A stretch of DNA of 64,000 bases from Devosia sp. FKR38 (GTDB lineage Bacteria > Pseudomonadota > Alphaproteobacteria > Rhizobiales > Devosiaceae), in contig NZ_STGC01000005.1 of the NCBI RefSeq assembly GCF_005222805.1, positions 2,375,256-2,439,255 on the forward strand, read 5' to 3'. Position numbers and translations under genes: made by a program. Positions 57,248 through 64,000 of this stretch are shown piece after piece; the stretch's first letter is position 1; each line of letters starts with the position of its first letter. The notes beneath the pieces are model-generated. The model did not search any database, was not told the origin of the DNA, and saw only the letters and a program-made list of their open reading frames with translations.

Positions 57248-57898
57248 ATGACCATCACCCTTCACGACTTCGAACTCTCCGGCAATTGCTACAAGCTGCG
57301 CCTGCTGATGAGCATCCTCAAGCTGCGCTATGACATCATCCCGGTCGATTTCTTCCCCGGCCGCGAGCACAAATCCGATGCCTTCCTGCGCCTCAATCCC
57401 TTCGGCCAACTGCCCGTGCTGCAGGATGGCGACCTGACCCTGTCGGACTCCGGCGCGATCCTCGCCTATCTCGCCCGCCGCTACGACGCCTCCGGCCAGT
57501 GGTTCCCGGACGATCCGGCGGTCACCGCAGAAGTGTTGCGCTGGCATGCCGTGGCCGATGACATCACCGCCACCGCCTCGGCCGCCCGCCTGGCCCTGGG
57601 CTTTGACTATCCCTTCGATCTCGAAAAGACCCAGGCCGGCGCCCACCGCATCTTCCGCATCATCGACGAGCATATCTGGTTCGGCGAAAAATCCGGCCGC
57701 GATTGGCTCGCCAGCCCCGCCCATCCCACCACTGCCGATATCGCCTGCTTCCCCTATGTGATGCTGAGCGAAGAAGGCGGCATCTCGCGCCAGGACTATC
57801 CGGCCCTCCGCCGCTGGACCGATCGCGTCCGCCGCATCCCCGGCTTCATCGTCATGTCCGGCATTTTCCCCGCTGGCCCGGCCCTACCCGCAGCCTGA
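57248..57898 (+). CDS. Glutathione S-transferase-like protein (NdmE-like context)
   Basis: This 216-residue protein has an N-terminal thioredoxin-like domain: 'MTITLHDFELSGNCYKLRLL', cis-Pro in 'NPFGQLPVLQDGD', and 'LSDSGAILAYLARRY', the glutathione gamma-Glu site. The helical C-terminal domain contains 'ADIACFPYVM'. It looks like a normal GST fold. The same position in the Pseudomonas ndm cluster is held by NdmE, a GST-like protein needed for the NdmC-NdmD complex. A structural rather than glutathione-transfer role is inferred. It is three bases after the reductase stop. Confidence 0.85.
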   Translation: MTITLHDFELSGNCYKLRLLMSILKLRYDIIPVDFFPGREHKSDAFLRLNPFGQLPVLQDGDLTLSDSGAILAYLARRYDASGQWFPDDPAVTAEVLRWHAVADDITATASAARLALGFDYPFDLEKTQAGAHRIFRIIDEHIWFGEKSGRDWLASPAHPTTADIACFPYVMLSEEGGISRQDYPALRRWTDRVRRIPGFIVMSGIFPAGPALPAA

Positions 57899-57994
57899 CG
57901 CCTAGGCCGCAAATTGTGCATGGCCAGCCCCCGCTGGCCGCGCTTCTCATGCCCGCCAGCGCCATGTCAACCTCATGAAAACTGGGGTGATTTG

Positions 57995-58483
57995 ATGACG
58001 CAACTCTTGGTATGGATCCAGCTGTTCATGGTGCTCATGCCCACGCTCTGGCTGGTGCTGGGGGCGCTTGAAAACATCCGCGCCCCCGCTGCCAATGGCA
58101 ATATGGTGGCCGATGTGCTGGCCATGCGCCTCATGCGCGACCAGTTCCCCGAGCTCTATGTCGTGCTCGGCCGCAACCGCATCGAGTCACAGCGTCTCCA
58201 TCGCCTGCTCTTTGCCGCCATCGTCACCGCCGAAACCATTGTCGCGCTGGTCATGGTCGCCGGCACGCTGGCCCTGTTGCTGGCCGCGCTGGGCCTTGTC
58301 GCCCTTGAACCCGCCCGCGTCATCGCCGCCATTGGCATGCTGGGCTTCTGCATGATCTGGTCGGCCTTCCTCGTGGGCGGCCAATGGGTGCATTACTGGG
58401 CCGGTGCCGAAGGCGCCCAGCATACCCATCTCAAGCTCACCCTTTGGGGCGCACTCGTCCTGGTCCTGCTCTACATCGGCTAG
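57995..58483 (+). CDS. DUF2165-family small integral membrane protein
   Basis: This 162-residue protein has four hydrophobic helices and the DUF2165 hallmarks 'LGALENIRAPAANG' near residue 23, 'RNRIESQRLHRLLFAAIV' near 60 and 'WSAFLVGGQWVHYW' near 125. Function is unknown. The ATG at 57995 follows GGGGTGA. It is on the same strand as the oxygenase genes, 96 bases downstream; membership of that operon is uncertain. Confidence 0.82.
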   Translation: MTQLLVWIQLFMVLMPTLWLVLGALENIRAPAANGNMVADVLAMRLMRDQFPELYVVLGRNRIESQRLHRLLFAAIVTAETIVALVMVAGTLALLLAALGLVALEPARVIAAIGMLGFCMIWSAFLVGGQWVHYWAGAEGAQHTHLKLTLWGALVLVLLYIG

Positions 58484-58489
58484 CGCCTT

Positions 58490-58507
58490 CCTCCCCATAT
58501 GGGGAGG
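58490..58507. repeat. Perfect 18-bp palindrome between convergent genes
   Basis: CCTCCCCAT is followed directly by its reverse complement ATGGGGAGG. More C- and G-rich arms follow up to about 58550 ('TGAGGGGAGG', 'CACTCCCCCC'). It lies between the convergent DUF2165 and carboxymuconolactone-decarboxylase-like genes and is a diverged member of the C/G-rich repeat family. Confidence 0.6.
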
Positions 58508-58562
58508 GATTGAGGGGAGGTCCTGGAGCCGTCCAGGGACCACTCCCCCCTTACTCGGCCTC

Positions 58563-58913
58563 TTACGCCTCCGCCGGCTTTGCGAACTCGTCATAGGCCT
58601 CGATGGCATGGGCGGCATACATCACCGCCGGCCCAGCCCCCAGATAGATGGCCGTTCCCAGCGTCTCCAGCACTTCGTCGCGCGAGGCCCCCTGCTCCAG
58701 CGCCGATTTGGTGTGAAAACCGATGCAGTCGTCACAGCGCACCGCCACCGAAATGGCCAGGGCGATCAGCTCCTTGGTCTTGGTATCCAGCGCCTGCGGC
58801 TTGAGTGCAGCCTGCGCCAGGCTGGAAAATCCCTTCATGACATCGCCATGCCCCATGCGCAGTTCCTTGAGCGCCGGCGACAGGGCCTTGATATGGTCAT
58901 TCCAGCTTTGCAT
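58563..58913 (-). CDS. Carboxymuconolactone decarboxylase/AhpD-like protein
   Basis: This 116-residue all-helical protein has the peroxidase-like motif 'VRCDDCIGFHTKSALEQG' near residues 60-77 (Cys-x-x-Cys with downstream His), as in AhpD-type disulfide reductases rather than true decarboxylases. The N-terminal 'KALSPALKELRMGHGDVM' is typical of the CMD family. The ATG at 58913 has TTGGAGAA upstream. It lies 110 bases downstream of the DUF779 gene on the same strand. Confidence 0.87.
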   Translation of the reverse strand: MQSWNDHIKALSPALKELRMGHGDVMKGFSSLAQAALKPQALDTKTKELIALAISVAVRCDDCIGFHTKSALEQGASRDEVLETLGTAIYLGAGPAVMYAAHAIEAYDEFAKPAEA

Positions 58914-59023
58914 GCGTCTTCTCCAATGCCTGACCGCGCCGCCACCGTGGCGGCCCGTCACAAACATTAGAATTATCTAATATATCTGAAGCGTGCCTTG
59001 ACGCAGATCAACGCGCCCCCGGG

Positions 59024-59398
59024 TCAGGCCTCGATCGGCGCCCGTCGCGCATGCTCCTCGTCGCTGAACAGCCGCGACCGGGTCAGGAAGCGCCGCTCGG
59101 TGCCATTGTCGAGGCTGAACATGCCGCCCCGGCCGGGGATGGCGTCGATGATCAACTGCGTATGCTGCCAATATTCAAATTGGCTGGGCGACATATAGAA
59201 CGGCGCGCCGCCGATCGCGCCCATCTTGATATCGCGGTCGCCCACGATGAAATCGCCCAGTGGATAGCACATCGGCGAGGAGCCATCGCAGCATCCGCCC
59301 GACTGGTGAAACATCACCTTGCCGTGCCGGGCCTCGATCTCGGCGATCAGCGCCAAAGCCGCCTCTGTCGCCACCACGCGCGGTACAGTCTCGTCCAT
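59024..59398 (-). CDS. DUF779-family protein linked to aldehyde dehydrogenase
   Basis: This 124-residue protein has the family block 'HQSGGCCDGSSPMCYPLGDF' near residues 31-50 (a Cys-rich likely metal site) and 'FYMSPSQFEYWQHTQLIID' near 69. DUF779 genes commonly sit next to acetaldehyde dehydrogenases of the AcoD/ExaC type, as here. The biochemical function is unknown. The ATG at 59398 has GGGAGA upstream. The frame extends beyond it without support. Confidence 0.87.
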   Translation of the reverse strand: MDETVPRVVATEAALALIAEIEARHGKVMFHQSGGCCDGSSPMCYPLGDFIVGDRDIKMGAIGGAPFYMSPSQFEYWQHTQLIIDAIPGRGGMFSLDNGTERRFLTRSRLFSDEEHARRAPIEA

Positions 59399-59417
59399 CG
59401 CTTGTCTCCCAAAACGC

Positions 59418-59482
59418 CATTCCGGTGAGCCGCCCGCCGCAGGAGGAGAGACGGGTTGAAGGTCAGGCTGCCCACCGGAATG
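59418..59482 (-). other. Inverted repeat between the aldehyde dehydrogenase and DUF779 genes
   Basis: CATTCCGGTG (59418-59427) pairs exactly with CACCGGAATG (59473-59482) across 45 bases, just before the DUF779 ATG. A second palindrome, CGTAGCC-aa-GGCTACG, lies near 59576-59591. The gap (59399-59654) holds no gene that I can see. These may process or attenuate the shared transcript. Confidence 0.4.
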
Positions 59483-59654
59483 AACTGAAGTCCCCGCATC
59501 ATTGCGGGAACGAGGGATCGGATTGGAGCGCGCTCCGGCGGACCCGTTGGCGTTGTTCCCGAGACCCGGAGCCCGCGTAGCCAAGGCTACGGGGACGCCA
59601 GATGCGCAGGAAACCGCACTAGAGGGTCGCCGGAGGAGAGCCCCAGACGATGCC

Positions 59655-61175
<1,521 letters not shown>

Positions 61176-61209
61176 GGCATCCTCCCTTGTTTTTGGATGC
61201 CGACAACGT

Positions 61210-61225
61210 TGCAATCACCGTGCCA
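61210..61225 (-). promoter_or_regulatory. Sigma-54 promoter of the aldehyde dehydrogenase gene
   Basis: On the minus strand TGGCAC-GGTGA-TTGCA matches the -24/-12 consensus fully, with the right spacing of GG and GC. Transcription should begin near 61198, leaving a leader of about 22 bases with the ribosome site AAGGGAGG. The divergent gene encodes a sigma-54 activator. Confidence 0.88.
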
Positions 61226-61300
61226 GTCTTGGCTAAACACCTGCTTGCGTTACCGAAATAACCTGGCCCATCACGGGGCTGGACGCGGCGCGAATTCGGA

Positions 61301-61351
61301 TGCAACACTTTGCCACAACCAGATGCGATGGCCGGTGCAACACCTGTTGCA
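61301..61351. promoter_or_regulatory. Upstream activator sites for the AcoR-like regulator
   Basis: TGCAACA-cc-TGTTGCA (61336-61351) is a perfect dyad. TGCAACA-ctt-TGCCACA (61301-61317) is an imperfect second copy. They lie about 75-140 bases upstream of the sigma-54 promoter, a normal distance for enhancer sites, and close to the regulator's own start, so autoregulation is possible. Confidence 0.7.
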
Positions 61352-61380
61352 AACTGCCACAACTGGGGAGGAGAGCAGAT

Positions 61381-63231
61381 ATGGATCAGGCGTCCGAAGC
61401 CGCTTTGGCGGCCGCGCGCGAGCGCTTCTTTTCCGGTCAGGACCTGCCCGAGGGCCTGGTACCGGCGCCCATCCTGCGCTCCTGGCAACGCTGCGCCCAA
61501 CAGGGCCTCGATGCCGGCAGCACCATCCGTGCCGAGCCGGTCACCGCCCCCGAATTGCGTGCCCTGCACGAGCACAACGAAACCCTGCGCCTGCTTTCGC
61601 GCTCCGAGCTGGTCTCGCTGCGCACCGAAGCCCGCCTCACCGATAGCGTGGTCATCCTCACCGATGCCAAGGGCCTGGTGCTCGATACCACCGGCAGCCC
61701 AGAGTTTGCCGGCCGCGCCGCCCAGGTGGCCCTGCGCCCCGGCGTCGCCTGGTCCGAGACCTCCACCGGCACCAATGCCATCGGCACCGCCCTGGCCGAG
61801 CGCCGCGCCATCGAGGTGCATGGCGGCGAGCATTTCTTCGAGCCGCATGGCATCCTGCACTGTGCCGCCTCGCCGATTTTTGATCCCTTTGGCAAGCTGG
61901 CTGGTGTGCTCGACCTCTCCGGCCATGCCTCGGCCGAACATACCCATGCCATGGGCCTGGTGCGCCTGGCCGTCGAGCAGATCGAGCATCGCTTCTTCGC
62001 CCGCGATTTCGACGAGATGACCGTGGTGCGCTTCCACCGCTCGGCCGATCTGCTGGGCACCGCGCGCGAAGGCATTCTGGTCTTTGATGGCGCCCGCCTC
62101 GTCGCCGGCAATCGCCGCGCCCTCCACCTGGTCGGGCTCGACCGCAAGGCGCTGCGCCAGGCCACCTCCGAAGAGATCTTTGAAACCACGGCTCTCGCCA
62201 TGGACCGCGGCGAGTTGCGCGCCCGCAGCGGCGAGCGCTTCTTTGCCGCCGTGTCCGAGCCGCGCAAGGCGCCGTTGCGCGTCACCGGCACCCTGCCGCG
62301 CGCCACTAAGCCCGCCAAGCCCGCGCCGTTCCTGACCCCCGAGACCCGCGCCGACCTCGACCGCGCCATTCGCCTGGTCAATGCCGAAATCCCCTTGCTG
62401 ATCGCCGGGGAGACCGGCGCCGGCAAGGAGGTCTTCGCCCGCCATCTGCATGGCCTCACCCAGCGCGCCGGCAAGCCCTTCATCGCCATCAATTGTGCCG
62501 CGCTGCCCGAGAGCCTGATCGAATCCGAGCTCTTCGGCTACGAGGCTGGCGCCTTCACCGGCGCCCGCAAACAGGGCGCCATTGGCCTGGTGCAACAGGC
62601 CGAGGGCGGCATTCTCTTCCTCGACGAAATCGGCGACATGCCGCTGCTGCTGCAGTCCCGTCTGCTGCGGGTGCTGCAGGACAAGGAAGTGGTGCCCCTG
62701 GGCGGCGGCAAGCCGCACAAGGCCGATTTCGTCCCCGTCTGCGCCACCAATCGCGACCTCAAGGCCATGGTCGAGGCCGGCAGCTTCCGCGCCGATCTCT
62801 ATTACCGCATCGCCCAGTTCACCATTCGCCTGCCGGCGCTCGGCGAATTCCCCGACCGCGCTGCCGTGGTCTCGACCCTGTGGTCCCAGTTGGCCAGCGG
62901 CCACCCCGCCCTGCCCGCGCCTGTGCTCGCCCGTCTCGCCGCCCAGCCGTGGCCGGGCAATTTCCGCGAGTTGACCGGCGCCCTGCGCGCCCTGGCCGCG
63001 CTCTGCGAACCCGACCGGCCCATGACCCTGGCCGACCTGCCCCAGTTCGCCACCGAAGCGACACCGGCCCCGCTCGGCCCCGATACCGACCTCGAAAGCC
63101 TCACCGAATCCGCCATGCGACGCGCCGTGGCCCTGCACAAAGGCAATCTCTCCGCCGCCGCCCGCGCCCTGGGCATCGACCGCTCCACCCTCTATCGCCG
63201 CCTGCTCTGGAAAGAAAAGCTCGACGGCTAG
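61381..63231 (+). CDS. AcoR-like sigma-54-dependent transcriptional activator
   Basis: This 616-residue activator has an N-terminal GAF-type sensory region (about 60-200; 'VAWSETSTGTNAIGTALAE' is typical of AcoR). The AAA+ domain follows, with Walker A 'GETGAGKEVFARHLH' near 342, the sigma-54 contact motif GAFTGA near 390 and 'GGILFLDEIGDMPLLLQ' near 410. A C-terminal Fis-type helix-turn-helix ends the protein ('LSAAARALGIDRSTLYRRLL'). The ATG at 61381 has GGAGGAGAG upstream. It should activate the divergent aldehyde dehydrogenase-DUF779 genes in response to an alcohol or ketone-derived signal. Confidence 0.92.
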   Translation: MDQASEAALAAARERFFSGQDLPEGLVPAPILRSWQRCAQQGLDAGSTIRAEPVTAPELRALHEHNETLRLLSRSELVSLRTEARLTDSVVILTDAKGLVLDTTGSPEFAGRAAQVALRPGVAWSETSTGTNAIGTALAERRAIEVHGGEHFFEPHGILHCAASPIFDPFGKLAGVLDLSGHASAEHTHAMGLVRLAVEQIEHRFFARDFDEMTVVRFHRSADLLGTAREGILVFDGARLVAGNRRALHLVGLDRKALRQATSEEIFETTALAMDRGELRARSGERFFAAVSEPRKAPLRVTGTLPRATKPAKPAPFLTPETRADLDRAIRLVNAEIPLLIAGETGAGKEVFARHLHGLTQRAGKPFIAINCAALPESLIESELFGYEAGAFTGARKQGAIGLVQQAEGGILFLDEIGDMPLLLQSRLLRVLQDKEVVPLGGGKPHKADFVPVCATNRDLKAMVEAGSFRADLYYRIAQFTIRLPALGEFPDRAAVVSTLWSQLASGHPALPAPVLARLAAQPWPGNFRELTGALRALAALCEPDRPMTLADLPQFATEATPAPLGPDTDLESLTESAMRRAVALHKGNLSAAARALGIDRSTLYRRLLWKEKLDG

Positions 63232-63243
63232 CGCCGGAAAAGC

Positions 63244-64000
63244 TCAGTCCTGGCTCGACTGATCCCGCGGCGGATAGGCATGGGCCTGCCCCTGCCAGTC
63301 GCGCACAATCCAGCCGCCATCGGCCGCGGCTATGGCGCTGGCGCCGATCTCGGCCTTGCCGAAGCCACCGGGAATATCGAGCACATAGGTGGGCTGCGCC
63401 AGGCCCGAAATCCGCCCGCGCAACTGGCTCACCAGCGCCTGCCCCTCGGCAATGGACAGCCGGAAATGGCTGGTCCCCGGCGCCAGGTCCGGATGGTGCA
63501 GATAATAGGGCTGCACGCGGTTCTCCACGAAAGCCTGCATCAGGCTGGCAAGCGTCTCGACGTCGTCATTGACGCCCCTGAGCAGCACCGACTGGCTGAT
63601 CAACGCCAGCCCGGCTCTGTGCATCAGCGCCATCCCCGCCCGCGCCGCCGGGGTGAATTCGCGCGGATGATTGGCATGGATAGCGAGATACGTCGTCTTG
63701 CCGCTCGCCAGCAGCGCCGCCACCATGGCGTCGTCGATCCGCTCCGGCTCCACCACCGGCACCCGCGTGTGAAAGCGCACGACCTTCACGTGCGCAATGC
63801 CGGCCAGCCGCGCCATCAGGTCGCTCAACCGGCGCGGCGACAGCACCAGCGGATCGCCCCCGGTCAGGATCACTTCCCAGATTTCCTCGTGCCCGGCGAT
63901 ATAGTCCATCGCCGCATCGAGCTCTGCCGGCGTCAGCGTGCCCAACCCCTGCGGGCCCACCATTTCCCGACGAAAACAGAACCGGCAATAGACCGGGCAC
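63244..64000 (-). CDS. Lysine-2,3-aminomutase-like radical SAM protein (EpmB/KamA family), partial
   Basis: The gene enters from the right edge, so its N-terminus is missing. The first visible residues carry the radical SAM cluster motif 'CPVYCRFCFRREM' (Cys-x3-Cys-x2-Cys, 63961-63999). 'EIWEVILTGGDPLVLSPRRL' and 'HPREFTPAARAGMALMHRAG' follow, then the PLP-domain features of KamA-type enzymes. The C-terminus ends soon after 'YVLDIPGGFGKAEIG', close to the short EpmB form, which beta-lysylates elongation factor P with EpmA. The choice between EpmB and a true aminomutase is open. Confidence 0.87.
   Translation of the reverse strand, partial: CPVYCRFCFRREMVGPQGLGTLTPAELDAAMDYIAGHEEIWEVILTGGDPLVLSPRRLSDLMARLAGIAHVKVVRFHTRVPVVEPERIDDAMVAALLASGKTTYLAIHANHPREFTPAARAGMALMHRAGLALISQSVLLRGVNDDVETLASLMQAFVENRVQPYYLHHPDLAPGTSHFRLSIAEGQALVSQLRGRISGLAQPTYVLDIPGGFGKAEIGASAIAAADGGWIVRDWQGQAHAYPPRDQSSQD

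Noticed and set aside
54164-57724. A 1186-codon open frame on the minus strand opposite the split-oxygenase genes
   Set aside because: It is antisense to three genes with clear domains and active-site motifs. Its translation is low-complexity Gly/Ala/Asp/His-rich, typical of a shadow frame in GC-rich DNA.
59399-59654. A small gene between the aldehyde dehydrogenase and DUF779 genes
   Set aside because: The only open frames are extensions of DUF779 or shadows, without ribosome sites. The region is better explained by inverted repeats.

Overview
The window is GC-rich, densely packed chromosomal DNA of an alphaproteobacterium of the order Hyphomicrobiales (Rhizobiales). A Devosia-like organism is the best guess. 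The clues are an mdh-sucC-sucD-sucA-sucB-lpd TCA block, a Brucella Omp19-type Inh lipoprotein, DivK-like response regulators, a Yej-type transporter, TamA/TamB and extensive antisense open frames caused by high GC. I see no tRNA, rRNA, CRISPR array, transposase or phage gene. No stretch longer than 300 bases lacks a gene.

Layout. 1-450: 3'-truncated YdcF/ElyC-type gene. 633-5409: polar amino-acid ABC transporter (ATPase, binding protein, two permeases), a thiamine-binding MTH1187 protein and an aspartoacylase/succinylglutamate desuccinylase-like hydrolase. 5406-12139: a signalling block with a membrane PAS-GGDEF-EAL protein, an alpha-oxoamine-synthase-type PLP enzyme, two single-domain response regulators and a polytopic hybrid histidine kinase; its content resembles Vibrio CqsA/CqsS and Legionella LqsA/LqsS signalling. 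12240-17683: uronate/pectin catabolism (uxuA; gntR-kduI-kduD-kdgF), interrupted by a TRIC-type channel and an M15-like protein. 17914-30662: lpd, LysE exporter, MAPEG protein, two SDR/hypothetical genes, then sucB, sucA, sucD, two unknown genes, sucC and mdh. 30804-33421: zapE followed by two divergent paralogues of an unknown family with a 60-residue remnant between them. 33574-34530: Omp19-like lipoprotein and a small protein. 34718-40479: yejBEF and yejA. 40555-41994: methyltransferase and DUF1223 protein. 42007-48209: tamB-tamA. 48458-51609: macB-macA. 51796-54329: SDR, secreted unknown and Ldh-family dehydrogenase. 54458-57898: a three-gene split Rieske oxygenase system. 57995-59398: DUF2165, carboxymuconolactone-decarboxylase-like and DUF779 proteins. 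59655-63231: aldehyde dehydrogenase and a divergent AcoR-like sigma-54 activator. 63244-64000: radical-SAM lysine-2,3-aminomutase-like gene, cut by the window end.

The two strongest candidates for an unusual system are these. First, 54458-57898 encodes an oxygenase catalytic subunit with no Rieske ligands, a Rieske domain fused to an FNR-type reductase plus ferredoxin, and a GST-like protein; this is the architecture of NdmC/NdmD/NdmE, the methylxanthine N7-demethylase of Pseudomonas putida CBB5. Second, 8008-12139 looks like a small-molecule signal synthase with its own sensor kinase and receivers. Other notable points are a perfect sigma-54 promoter with palindromic upstream sites before the aldehyde dehydrogenase, a roughly 144-bp palindromic element that supplies the stop codons of two convergent genes, and a family of C/G-rich inverted repeats at gene ends.
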